Made by a program: the position numbers and the translations under genes. Positions 22,646-33,205 of a stretch of 64,000 nucleotides of DNA are shown in pieces. The stretch is from positions 23,106,501-23,170,500 of the forward strand of contig AP031352.1 in assembly GCA_037833965.1 (NCBI GenBank). The letters run 5' to 3'. The DNA comes from Marchantia polymorpha subsp. ruderalis (lineage: Eukaryota > Streptophyta > Marchantiopsida > Marchantiales > Marchantiaceae). Below the pieces are notes generated by a model. The model searched no databases. It was not told the DNA's origin and worked only from the letters and a program-made list of their open reading frames with translations. Numbering within the stretch: position 1 is the stretch's first letter; every line of letters begins with the position of its first letter.

Positions 22646-24599
22646 TGTAATAACCCACCAAAGGCTGAAACTGCAATATAGTGGTAGAAAGGTCAAATCC
22701 ACAAGGACAGAGGCAACACACAGAGTACAAAGTGTCACATTTAACAGACTATTGAAGAGTTTGAATTCTCAGGCGACTGTCACTCCCAAAAATACTGCAA
22801 GTGTTCACTCGGAGCTCACTAAGAGGTCGCACAGTGCAGCGTAGTTCACTCAACACACACACACACACACACACCTGAAACTATAGAAACACAACTCAGA
22901 GGTCGGTTAGGACCTCTACTTAAGATTTCAGGGGGAAAGTCTCTCACGAGTACATTCAGCGGATCTGCAGGTAGTGACTCCCAACTCCGGCTTTTACAAC
23001 CCTTCCACTAGTTTTTGCTAGCACAAGGAACCCGGATTGGACTTCCTACTTCGGATCGAAGTCACTCACACGCGGTGAACAACACACTCAACTCACAAAA
23101 CGCACAGAGAACACAGGTCTGAACTGAGCAACTCAACTGAGAAACGATCCAGTAGCACACCATAACAGTCTATTGACGAGTTTGAATTCTCAGGCACTAG
23201 TCATTCCCAGAAATACTACAGGGGTTGCCCTGAAGGCACCTGCTCAGCGTAACCTGAATTACAACCAAGGCTTACTCGACGTAACAAAACTTCACTTTGG
23301 CATTCAGGGGAAAAATCCCGAAGGACTACAATTAGGAACCATCACTCGAAAGTGTAAGGGGGAACTGTTCAAGTATCTAACTAGTTACTAGCTCTGAGCA
23401 TCGGCAATCACCCGCAGGTGTAGATCCGAACTACTCAAGTCTCTAACCAGTAAACTAGCTCTGAACATTCGGCCGAAGGCCTTCAGCTACAAAATGCGGA
23501 TCGCCAAGCTGTAGCTCCTCTTGCGTGGTGACAGAACTAAGGACACAAACACGTAGAGAAAATGAGTTCCTGATCTGCACTTCCGAAACTGGAAGAATCC
23601 CAAGGCAAGACGCCTTGAACTACTTTATACCTTCTAAGATCCTAACTAACACTACTCTACCTGCTATGGTGCGAGCCGCAACAAATCCTACACCTGAGGA
23701 GTTGGCGGCTGCCTTCCCCTCTAACTTACAACCAAAATCTAACCCTAACCCTTAATCTGAATCTTAAGCCTACTGTACAGAGCCGCCAGCGTCTTTAACA
23801 GCTTTAGATCCAAGATCTGCGGCTGAAAATTTGCACGCATGCGTGGCGGGTTGAGACCAACGGCGCCACCAAATTTCAAGTTCATTCGACTGTCCATCGC
23901 AAAGATATGGGCCCCGCAAGATCTCTGAACCCAGGCCAAAATTCCTTCTTCAAAATCCGAGGTCCGGAGGACCCACATGCCGCTTGAATGCCGTTCCCGC
24001 GATTATGGGTAACGGCCTGCTTCTCACGTGCGACTTCACGCCCCGCCATTCTGCCTCCCATGCGCGACTTCACGCCCCGCTGTTCTGCTTCCCACACTTG
24101 ACATAATCTCGCCAACTTCCGCCATTGGGAATCTTTTGCCACGTGGTGCCAAAGGCCCTTGAGCCGAAGGCGCATCTTCCGGCGGTTCTGTGGTACCCCA
24201 TTTTTGGTATTTTTGAGGAATTTAAAACATTTTTGGAAAACTGCACCGCGGCAGCAGTGTAAATAGCCATCGGTGCATCAAAATAGAGTGAAACTGGAGG
24301 ATCTCGGAGAATCTCGAAAGATCTCGTAGAATCCAGGAGTTGGGCGCAACGTCTGGGACAGGCGCCGCCCTAAATACGGGCTCTGAAGGAGTACCCCCTT
24401 CGGCGCAAGGCGCGAAATCCGCCTTCGGCGCTGCGCCTTTGGCGCTAGAGAAATCCTTCAGAATCTGATCAATTTCCAAACGCCTCGACTTGGTTAGAGT
24501 TTCATTGGAAAGAGCTCAACGCGCTGATTCTAACGAGTCCAAGAACGCCGCGAACAGATGAGGACTCCGAGAGTTATGAAGGTCGCAAGATAGGCAGAT

Positions 24600-25320
24600 T
24601 CTCGCCTACGCGTAGGCGAGAAAAGTTTGTCCTACGCGCGGACGAGGGAAGTCCGCCTACGCATAGGCGGAATAGGGTTTGACGTCGGCGGGATGTCCGC
24701 CGCGAATGTCGCCTACTCGTAGGCGGGGAGGACTGACACCTATGCACAGGCGGACGCAAAGGTCGCCTACGCACAGGCGCTTCGGCGTGGGCGGGAAACC
24801 CGCCTTCGGCCCTAGAAATGCGCCTTCGGGGTTGGAAATTGTACGGTGCCTTCGGCGCCAGCGCATCACGGACGGGCGAGGACCCAACGGAGTAGTAAAA
24901 TCCGTACGGACCGTACAGACTGTACGGACGAGTGCGCCTTCGGCCGGTCGGGGTTACGGGGACAAGAGCGCCGACGGAGAGGCGAGAGAAATGAACAGAC
25001 TGGAAGGAGTCCGTTGACCGCGGTCAACGCCTTCGGCACAGCCGCCTTCGGCGCTGCGCCTACGGCGAGGGACCTGCGCGGACGAACGTCTGATGCGCGG
25101 ACGGAATTCGCCTACGCGTAGGCGAGCGCTTATGCACAAGCAGATGAAGTTCTGCGCCGGCGGAGATTCCGCCGGGGATTCCGCCTACGCAGAAGGGAGT
25201 TCGATTTTTGTCCTATGCGCGGACGATTGCCTTCGGCGGAGCGGGACTGGCCAAAGTTAAGTACGAACAAATGTAGCGCGCCGACGAGAAATCCGCCTTC
25301 GGCGCTGCGCACCCATGTCC
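24600..25320 (+). repeat. Mini-palindrome field in the leader of #5
   Basis: Perfect GCCTACGCGTAGGC at 24604-24617 and 25110-25123, GCCTACTCGTAGGC at 24711-24724, and many GCCTTCGGC units. It also carries a TCCGTACGGACCGTACAGAC stretch of overlapping ACCGTAC/GTACGG palindromes (24900-24925). Same composition as the #2 leader. Confidence 0.8.
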
Positions 25321-25485
25321 GCGGCGTAGTACGCTAGCGGAGTTCAAATTGCCAATTCGAGCGTGTGAGTTAAGTCAGCGTCGGCGGAGCGTGAAGCCGC
25401 GCGTGAGAGAGGAGGCCGTTATAGCTAGGAGCCGGCGCGGCCATCAAGTGATCCGACCTTCACGACCGAGGGGAACACACCATTC

Positions 25486-27146
25486 TTGAATTCGCGATTT
25501 CACTTTCTAGTGCGAGCTGCGCGCGTCCACCTGCTAGCTGTTAGACACTCTAAACATCGCCGCGCGGAGAATTACTTGGTGGCTGAGAGAGAATTGAGTG
25601 CGCGCGAGTTGGAATTGAGAGAAATTAGAGTTTGCAGAGGAGGCAGAAGCGCGAGCAAGAAGCTCGAGCGGAGCAGAGAGATAGTTGTTGCGCAAGCTAA
25701 TTTCAAGAACGCGATGTCGAAGTTGAACAGGCTGCGGATGATGCCACTCCGGCTTCCACAGAACGGGTTGCGTGCTTTTGAGGAGCGGCTGATTGCAAGA
25801 AAACTCGAGTTCTTGCTGTGGGGATGGAATTACGTGTGTGTAGACATGGTGCGCGAATGGCTAGACGCGGAGCGACAACCTACGCGCGGATTGCGTCCGC
25901 ATGTAGATAGGTGGACCGTCCACGATTGGGCACAGGCATTGGGGAGGTGTGCCGGCAACGACGGGTACCTCCTATTTGATAATGAGAGCGTCACGGTGTC
26001 GAAGCAGGAGGAAGCGCAATTCGTGGAATTGTTCAAGCGGGGGAGGTCTTCCAAGAACGAGTACAAGACCCGCGACTACAAAGATCGTTTCCGTAGGACT
26101 GTAGCGGCGGCGCTGCTGCAATTGTTGCAGCCGCACCGCACTTCGTACATCACTTTGTGGCAGGTGTCTTTTGTGGAGCTCACATTAGCCGGAGCTCCAG
26201 TTCACTGGGCGCGCATCCTACATAGGGTGATGCGACAACACGCATATGAGGAGAAAGGAGGAACTCTCAATCACCTCTCCCCTTTCTTGATAAACTTTTA
26301 TCGACAGAGTAATTGTTTGACCGCGGCGGAGCTTACTCTCTTTCCGCCATTGTCAGTCGACCATCCCGGGAAGTATGTGCGGGATAACGAAGTCGACACC
26401 GACGCAGAGGATTCGCCAACTTCCACTCCCCTGACTCAGCGGGACGAGGGAAGAAACACACCAGCAGCAAGAGTGCCGCGGAAACAAAGATGGAGAGAGG
26501 AACCGGAGGAGGAGCAACATGGAGAACCCACTGCTCCCATACGGCAGCGGCCACTGCACGAAGTGTGCAGCCGGCCGAAGCAGAAGGCGCGCAGGCTTGT
26601 GTTACCAGCCAGTAGCGCGGAAACGGCGACGATCGCCACGGAGAAGGGAAGTGCGTCCCCGGAGAAGGATGGGACTGCGCGGACGTCCGCAGGAGCGGTG
26701 GACCACGCTGCACTTTCAGCGGATGAGAGACGGCCTTCGGGTCAGGAGTTACCACGTGCGATGCGGACGAGTGTGCCGTCTACGCACAGGCGACTCCCTG
26801 TGGACAGGCGACCTCTTGCAGACGTGGACCTCTGCCTACGCGTAGGCAGAGAAAGTTCGCCTACGCATAGGCGGCCGCCTACGAGTAGGCAGGATTCACC
26901 CCCGGTACAACGTAGGAAGGGGAAGGAGCCGGTGGAAGATCCGCCTTCGGCTCAAGGGCCTTCGGGGCAAGGTACATCGGGCGGGCGGCCTTCGGCTCTA
27001 TCACCTTCGGCGGTAGACGCCTTAGGCGCTGCGCCTGCGGCGGATAATGCGCCGGGAATTGCGCCTACGCGTAGGCCGGACGCATCCCTCGCGCATGACC
27101 GATCGAGGGAGCAGGACCTAACGAAAGAGCGGATTGTCTGTCCGCG
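25486..27146 (+). pseudogene. LTR-borne protein of #5, N-terminal 553 codons (best preserved copy)
   Basis: Open without stops to the chromovirus B insertion. N-terminal basic/amphipathic segment (NSRFHFLVRAARVHLLAVRH), a coiled stretch to 25720, then the conserved domain: NGLRAFEERLIARKLEFLLW, GRCAGNDGYLLFDNESVTV, KTRDYKDRF, QPHRTSYITLWQVSFVEL, HWARILHRVMRQHA, LSPFLINFYRQSNCLTAAEL and YVRDNEVDTDAEDSP (to about 26420). A low-complexity PSA/RRP linker follows. Two palindromes are translated in different phases (LCLRVG at 26834-26847, PTHRR at 26859-26872). No ATG start is obvious; 25486 begins with an in-frame TTG. Domain family not recognised. Confidence 0.75.
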
Positions 27147-27231
27147 TGTAACCATCTTTAGTTAGTTAGAACTAAAGTAGAGGTTACTCTAAATATTGAT
27201 GTAGATACTTTAGTGTGCACTAGTCATAGCT

Positions 27232-27402
27232 GCCACGTTAGCGATCCGCGCACTTGGTAGGTACAGAGTGGATGTGTTAGTTGACAGTGCCACGTCAGCA
27301 ATCCGTATGCTCGCAGGTAAGGATTGAGTGTGTTAGTTAGTGTGTTAGTTGGGTGCGCCACGTCAGCGATCCGTGTGCTTGTTAGGGTTATCCGCCACGT
27401 CA
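27232..27402 (+). promoter_or_regulatory. U3 array of four bZIP-type CCACGTCA motifs
   Basis: GCCACGTTA 27232-27240, GCCACGTCAGC 27289-27299 and 27357-27367, GCCACGTCA 27394-27402. The complement TGACGTGGC has the ACGT core of plant bZIP (G/C-box) sites. Each of the first three is followed by a related (G/A)ATCCG(C/T).. segment, so the array is a decayed tandem repeat. It lies 70-240 bp upstream of the TATA box. The 3' LTR and chromovirus A keep the array. Confidence 0.6.
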
Positions 27403-27470
27403 TCCATCCACTAGGAGTGGGATGAATGGTGGGGATTAGATCTTATCACCTTGTACTTGTTGGTGAGAGC

Positions 27471-27479
27471 TATATAAGG
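27471..27479 (+). promoter_or_regulatory. TATA box of the chromovirus B LTR
   Basis: TATATAAGG, with the transcript start expected about 30 bases downstream. The same box occurs at 33111-33119 in the 3' LTR and in both LTRs of chromovirus A. Confidence 0.7.
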
Positions 27480-27567
27480 GAGAGGAGAACCATTGTTGGG
27501 ATCTTTCATCTTCAGAGTTTACGTTTCTATCTTCGAGTGAGCTTCTCTCTAAACCCTAGTGTTACAA

Positions 27568-27579
27568 TGGTATCAGAGC
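27568..27579 (+). other. Primer binding site, chromovirus B
   Basis: TGGTATCAGAGC, the perfect complement of the initiator-Met tRNA 3' end, one base after the LTR. Confidence 0.95.
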
Positions 27580-27729
27580 GACCTTGCTCTTTCCTTGAGT
27601 GTGGATTACCCCTCATGGAATAGCAAGTGAGTGATGATGGAGTGTAGTCTTGAGAGTGTATAGAGGCTGGCAGAGGTCATTCATCTGCATGTAGAGAGAG
27701 GTGGAAGGGGAAATTGTGATTTTGCAGAT

Positions 27730-28162
27730 ATGGACGGGATTGACAGGAATCCAATACCGCACTGGCCAATTCCTAACCTATTCGATATTCACCTTCGTTG
27801 CATGAAGAAACATCATTTTCGGATGTACATTGTGGCTTGTTGGGGTGCAGATTTTATGACTAGAGTGATGGAGTCAAGAGTGCCACTGATTCTTCCAATA
27901 GTTACTTATGAAGAGACTTGGGATTGTACTATATACATTCTATATTGATTGTTTCATGGATTTGAATCGCGAACCACCTGTGCCGGTTCGATTCAGCACT
28001 TATGTAGAGATTAGAACAGTATATAGACAGAAGAGGATATGGAGAGATTTTCTTGTGAGGAATTATGGAGAGGAATACTATAGAGTTGTGATAGAGTCAC
28101 CTGCACCTTTTGTGACTCCTTTGTTGAGAGGTCACATAGTGATTATACTCACTTTGTATTAG
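27730..28162 (+). pseudogene. Pre-gag leader reading frames, chromovirus B
   Basis: Frame a (27730-27948, 72 codons) begins MDGIDRNPIPHWPIPNLF and continues VACWGADFMTRVMESRVPL. Frame b (27908-28162, 84 codons, +1 phase) encodes FMDLNREPPVPVRFSTY, VYRQKRIWRDFLVRNYGEEY and TPLLRGHIVIILTLY. They overlap by 41 bases. Chromovirus A has the same pair with mostly conservative differences and the same +1 relationship. I do not recognise a domain. Ordinary plant chromoviruses have no protein here. Confidence 0.5.
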
Positions 28163-28179
28163 AGGGAGTGTGAGAAAGC

Positions 28180-29341
28180 ATGGGAACATCAATTGATATG
28201 GGTGAGGTTCTCAATGCAATCATGGCGGAGATGAAGGAGTTGAGAAAAGCGATAGTAGATGGGCATACCAAGCAGCAAGCCATGGAAGATAAAATCTTCG
28301 CATTAGAGAGTGAGAAAGTAGAGAGAGAGAGTTGGAGAGATGGAAGTTGAACCTCAAGTTCAAGCTTCCCAAGTTCAGCCAGAACCAACTCCTATTGATG
28401 CAGTAGAGGCAAATAGGAGACGTCTTCAAGAGATTGAAGATCAAGCAAATCTTTTGCTTCGAATGGAAAAATCCTGTAAGGTGGAAGCTTACAAAGGGAG
28501 TAGAGCAATGGGAGTGTTAGAGGGATGGATTATGAAGATGAATATTCATTTATCCCATTTTCATGTTTCTGATTATATTGCAGGAATGTTCATGAGATCT
28601 TATCTTACGGATAAGGCTCTCACATGGTACACAACATGGGAGAGAATGCTTTCAGAACGAGGTGCTACCATTTCGTGGAGTGGAATGCAGGAAGGACTTC
28701 TGCAAAATTTTCAAGCGGTGGATTCTCTTCAAACTGCAAGAATGAAGTTGTGGAATCTGAAGCAGAAAGGAGGTATTCATGAGTACATTGAAGAATTTCG
28801 TGACTTTCAAATATCTATCATGGATATGAGTGGAGCTGAAGCCTTGGACGTGTTAGAACGAGGCTTGAAAGATCGAATTCGAAAGGAGGTGATGGTAAGC
28901 AATCCATCTACTGTGAATGAAGCAATCGCAATTGCTCAACGAATTTCGGGTGCTTTTGGTGTCACACACGGTGAACTTGTGAGCAATTTTAGAGATCCAT
29001 CTGGTCCAACACCGATGGAGTTGGGAAACCTTCGACGTAGAGAAGGTTTTGCACCAACAAGAGGACCACCACCAAGATTTGGAGGTGAGATTAGGCGACC
29101 AGGAGTTCCAAATTTGCAAGAAGGTTATGCAAATAATGGAATGGTTCGAGGAGGAGCTGGAGTTCGTGACAATCGCCAATGCTATGCATGTGGACGAATG
29201 GGTCACATAGCCAAGTTTTGTCGAGTTCGGCCGACACAACAAGGAGGACGGCCCATGCAGCAACGACCGTTCAACAATATGGAGGGGATAGAGTATGAAG
29301 AGATGGAGGAAGCAATTTCGGGAAACGAAGATCACCAGTAA
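28180..29341 (+). pseudogene. Chromovirus B Gag
   Basis: ATG at 28180; 2 bases are missing in an AG microsatellite near 28320-28333 compared with copy A, so the frame breaks, then stays open from 28340 to TAA 29339-29341. Contains the gag core (MRSYLTDKALTWYTTWERML), Arg/Gly/Pro-rich linker and CCHC knuckle CYACGRMGHIAKFC (about 29180-29221). Expected to form the particle and bind RNA. The slip in the dinucleotide repeat is its only obvious lesion. Confidence 0.9.
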
Positions 29342-29364
29342 TCTTGCCTCGCGGCCTTACTGGT
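29320..29364 (+). promoter_or_regulatory. Predicted -1 ribosomal frameshift signal, gag-pol (copy B)
   Basis: Slippery GGGAAAC (29320-29326) in phase G_GGA_AAC with gag. Spacer of 7 nt. Hairpin arms ACCAGTAA (29334-29341) and TTACTGGT (29357-29364), with an inner GCC/GGC stem (29346-29348 with 29353-29355) closing a 4-nt loop. The gag stop is inside the stem. The pol frame is open from 29299, overlapping gag by 43 bases. Confidence 0.8.
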
Positions 29365-31690
29365 TCTACAAAGCGAAGAAAAGGCGAGGTTGGAAGAAGG
29401 CAATGGTTGGGAGCTCATGGAAGGAGTAAGAAGCAAGCTCAACTCATTGTCACTGACGGTTTCATGGAAGGACACAAGGTGAAAGTTTTAATTGATCCTG
29501 GAGCAACTGAGAATTTTCTATCAAGGAGTGTTGCTATGAAGTTAGGTTTGATGTTGATGAAGGACGTGAGTGAAGAAGTTGAATTGCCAAACGGGCAAAC
29601 TGAAGTGATAGAAACACTACCACGGACTGTAGAATTATCCATAGGTAGAGGAGAAGGAGAGCATTGAGTGGAGAGTAATTTGTTTAGCTCGATATGATGT
29701 CATCCTTGGAATGCCATGGATGGAACAATATAATCCGAAGGTAGATTGGAGAAGAAAAGTGATTACAAGTAGTGGATGGAAGATCTATGGAGATAGAATT
29801 AGATCTCAGAATAGGAATTTACCCCTCTTTGTGATGGGTACAGCATCCATTTCTAGAGATGATGTATGTTTCCTTGGACTTATAAGAGATATTGGGTCCA
29901 CGGACAAACCTTACATCCCGGAGTCCTTGAACGACATTTTTATGGAGTATAAAGATGTTTTTCCAGATGATCTACCTGCAGGATTACCACCAAAGAGGCG
30001 AGTAGATCACAAGATTGAGGTGATACCTGGAAGTACACCAACTTGCAAAGCTCCATATCGTTTGGCTCCAAACGAATTGGAAGAATGCAAAGCTCAAGTG
30101 GAGGAGATGTTGAGCAAGGGATTCATTCAACCAAGTGTTTCACCTTATGGAGCTCCAGTACTCTTTGTGAAGAAGAAGGATGGATCCATGAGACTATGTA
30201 TCGATTATCGCGGGTTGAATCAGCAAACAGTGAAAAACAAATATCCATTACCTCGTATGGATGATTTGTTTGATCAACTTCAAGGAGCGAAGTACTTCAC
30301 CAAGCTAGATCTGAGAAGCGGCTACAATCAAATTCGAATTGCAAATGAAGATGTTCACAAGACAGCTTTTCGTACTAGGTATGGACACTTTGAGTATCTA
30401 GTGATGCCTTTTGGTCTCACTAATGCACCAGCTACATTCATGGGATTGATGAACGATATCTTTCGCCCTTATCTAGATAAATCTGTCATTGTTTTTCTAG
30501 ATGATATATTGGTGTATAGCAAAACTTTGAGTGATCATAGAAGTCATTTACGAGAGGTACTTCAAGTTTTAAAAGACAATCAATTGTATGCCAAAGCTTC
30601 AAAATGTGAATTTGGCAAGTCAGAAGTAGATTACTTGGGTCATAGAGTTACAGCTACATGAATCCAAGTGATGAGTGAGAAGATAGATGCCATTCAGAAA
30701 TGGATAGCACCTGAGGATCAAACTCAATTGAAGAGTTTTCTAGGGCTCATTGGATTCTATCGTAGATTTGTGAAAGGTTTTGCTCGACTAGCTCAGGCCT
30801 TGACTTCCATGTTAGGGAAAGGTCAAAAGTGGAGATGGGGAACAGCTCAAGAGTTAGCTTTTCAAGCATTGAAAGATGCTTTGTTACACGCACCTATTCT
30901 CAAGTGGTATGATCCTAACCGTTCTATCAAGTTGGCCACTGACGCATCAGGTACAACAGTAGGTGGCATACTTCAACAAGAATGGGAGGATGGATGGCAT
31001 CCAGTTGCTTTCTATTCTCGAAAGTTGGTGGCGGCGGAACAAAATTATCACACGACAGAACGGGAGGAGTTAGCCATCGTGTTGGCAACCAAACATTGGA
31101 AGCATTATTTGGGTGATAAGGAGTTTGTGGTGGAGACTGATCATAAACCCTTGGTTTATTTGGAAACTCAGAAGGATCTGTCCAAATGACAAATTCGATG
31201 GGCAGAGTGGCGTCAACGCTTCAACATGAAGATTGTGTACGTGGAGGGAAAGAAGCAACTTGCAGATGCTCTCACACGCATGCCTTGTTTGAATCATGTT
31301 GCAGAAGTGAAAATTCAGGCAGATTGGTGGAGCAAGATGTCACAAGCCACAAAGGAGGATGAAGAGATCACTCGGACACTACAAACTGGAAAGGCAGAGA
31401 AATCTCGAGGTTTGGCGTTTTACAATCAGCGTATATGGATTCCACAAGATCACGATTTGCGCACAATGATTTTGGCAGAAAGTCATGATACAGCCATTGT
31501 AGGTCATGTGGGAGTGGAGAAAACCGTGGAGAGTATACAACGAGTGTACTATTGGCCCAAAATACGCGAGGATGTGGAGTCTTATGTTCGAAGTTGTGTT
31601 GCTTGTCAACAAAACAAGGCAAGTAATCAAAAACCAGCGGGTTTATTACAGCCTCTTCCTATTCCTGAACAGCGGTGAGAACATGTCACC

Positions 31691-32773
31691 ATGGATCTTG
31701 TATGTGAGTTACCAAGGACTTCGTTAGGACATGATTCAGCGGTGGTTTTTGTGGACAAATTGACCAAGATGATTCACATCAGGCCAACCACAAAAACAGT
31801 AACAGCTCCACAACTAGCTCAATTGTATCTAGATGCAATTTTTGTGAATCATGGCTTAAGCAAAGTGTTAATCACGGATAGAGGTACTCACTTCACTAGT
31901 TTATTTTGGAAAACTTTGTTTAGTTTTTTCAAAACAAAACTAGCAATGTCAACGGCCTATCACCCTCAAACTGATGGACAAACTGAGAGGGCAAATAGAA
32001 CCATAGAGGATATGCTACGAGCATTCACATTAAAAGAGCAAGAAGAGTGGGACAAACTTTTGCCACTTGTGGAATTTGCATATAACAATTCAGTTAATGC
32101 ATCCACAAAAGTGTCTCCATTTTTTCTTATGTATGGAGCTCATCCTATAACTCCTTCAAGTTTGATGAGACTTCCCAAAGGAGAGGAGTTTTCGACCAAA
32201 GTTGCAGCAGTCAACAAATTCGTGGAGCATATTCACCGAGGACTACATCAGGCCAAGGAGAAGCTGGTGATAGCTCAAAATCGGCAAAAGCAGCATGCCG
32301 ATGCTCATCGTAGAGAAGTGAATTTTGAGGTTGGAGATCATGTTTGGTTATCTACAACAAATTTGTCTCTTGTAGGAACACCAAAGTTAAACCCTAGGTT
32401 CATTGGTCCATTTTTGGTTTTGAAGCGTGTTGGTGAAGTGTCATACAAGTTGAAACTTCCGTCACATATGAAAATACATCCAGTATTTCATGTGTCACGA
32501 TTGCGAAAACATGTACCACGACCAAAACAATTCATCAACCAACCAGCACCACCTCCTCTTCCAACCTTGATAGCAGATCATGAGGAGTTTGAGGTAGAAA
32601 AGATACTCAAGAAACATATTCGAGGTCATAAATACCCCAAAGTAGAGTATTTGATTCAATGGAAAGGCTATCAATCGTATGAATCAACTTGGGAACCAGC
32701 TAAAAATTTAGCAAATGCACCTTTGATAGTTCAGGAGTTTGAACGTATGTGCAACGAGGACGTTGCATCTTAA
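31691..32773 (+). pseudogene. Chromovirus B integrase core and chromodomain (longest open part)
   Basis: 360 codons open without interruption, including the catalytic core, the C-terminal GPY/F-like region (HVWLSTTNLSL..NPRFIGPFLVL) and the chromodomain at the very C-terminus. The upstream zinc finger is separated from it by the TGA at 31676-31678. The aromatic cage residues of the chromodomain cannot be proven by eye, but VE..L..W.GY..STWEP is typical. Confidence 0.9.
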
Positions 32774-32786
32774 AACGAGGGAGGTT
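32774..32786 (+). other. Polypurine tract, chromovirus B
   Basis: AACGAGGGAGG followed by TT and then the LTR start at 32787. Primes plus-strand synthesis. Confidence 0.75.
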
Positions 32787-33205
32787 TGTAACCATCTTTA
32801 GTTAGTTAGAACTAAAGTAGAGGTTACTCTAAATATTGATGTAGATACTTTAGTGTGCACTAGTCATAGCTGCCACGTCAGCGATCCGCGCACTTGGTAG
32901 GTACAGAGTGGATGTGTTAGTTGACAGTGCCACGTCAGCAATCCGTGTGCTCGTAGGTAAGGATTGAGTGTGTTAGTTAGTGTGTTAGTTGGGTGCGCCA
33001 CGTCAGCGATCCGTGTGCTTGTTAGGGTTATCCGCCACGTCATCCATCCACTAGGAGTGGGATGGATGATGGGGATTAGATCTTATCACCTTGTACTTGT
33101 TGGTGAGAGCTATATAAGGGAGAGGAGAACCATTGTTGGGATCTTTCATCTTCAGAGTTTACTTTCTATCTTCAAGTGAACTTCTCTCTAAACCCTAGTG
33201 TTACA
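32787..33205 (+). repeat. Chromovirus B 3' LTR
   Basis: 419 bp, about eight differences from the 5' LTR, most of them transitions. TATA box at 33111-33119. Followed by the CCGCG duplication. Confidence 0.96.

Larger units (their letters stand above)
27147..27566 (+). repeat. Chromovirus B 5' LTR
   Basis: 420 bp, TGTAACCATC..CTAGTGTTACA. U3 has four CCACGTCA-type motifs, and the TATA box TATATAAGG is at 27471-27479. One base separates it from the primer site. Confidence 0.96.
29320..32773 (+). pseudogene. Chromovirus B Pol (PR-RT-RH-IN-chromodomain)
   Basis: Protease with LIDPGATENFLSRSVAMKL (about 29500); RT with [34 protein letters not shown] and catalytic FLDDILVYS (about 30500); RNase H with [13 protein letters not shown] and [10 protein letters not shown]; integrase zinc finger (HVGVEKTVESI..C..C, 31505-31610); core with MDLVCELP, TDRGTHF and DGQTERANR, the three parts of the DDE triad; chromodomain [20 protein letters not shown] with WKGY and STWEP (32590-32700). 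Stop TAA 32771-32773. Breaks: extra base near 29655, GGA-to-TGA 30659-30661, CGA-to-TGA 31187-31189, TGG-to-TGA 31676-31678. The chromodomain places it among the chromoviruses, which target chromatin by histone marks. Confidence 0.92.
27147..33205 (+). mobile_element. Chromovirus B: full-length Ty3/gypsy element with 5-bp TSD
   Basis: 6059 bp, flanked by perfect CCGCG duplications (27142-27146, 33206-33210). LTRs of 420 and 419 bp differ at about eight sites. Order: 5' LTR, primer site, pre-gag frames, gag, -1 frameshift signal, pol (protease, RT, RNase H, integrase, chromodomain), polypurine tract AACGAGGGAGG, 3' LTR. Inserted in frame inside the ORF of giant LTR #5: removing it restores a continuous reading frame there. 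Defects: an AG-repeat indel in gag, an insertion near 29655, and stops near 30660, 31189 and 31676. The integrase-chromodomain part is still open. Confidence 0.96.

Noticed and set aside
21923-22681. 252-codon plus-strand open frame
   Set aside because: Antisense shadow of the coiled-coil ORF of copy E; Ser/Pro/Thr-rich with no domain.
27147-33205. Chromovirus B as an autonomous active element
   Set aside because: Gag frameshift, pol frameshift near 29655 and at least three nonsense codons, despite intact LTRs and signals.
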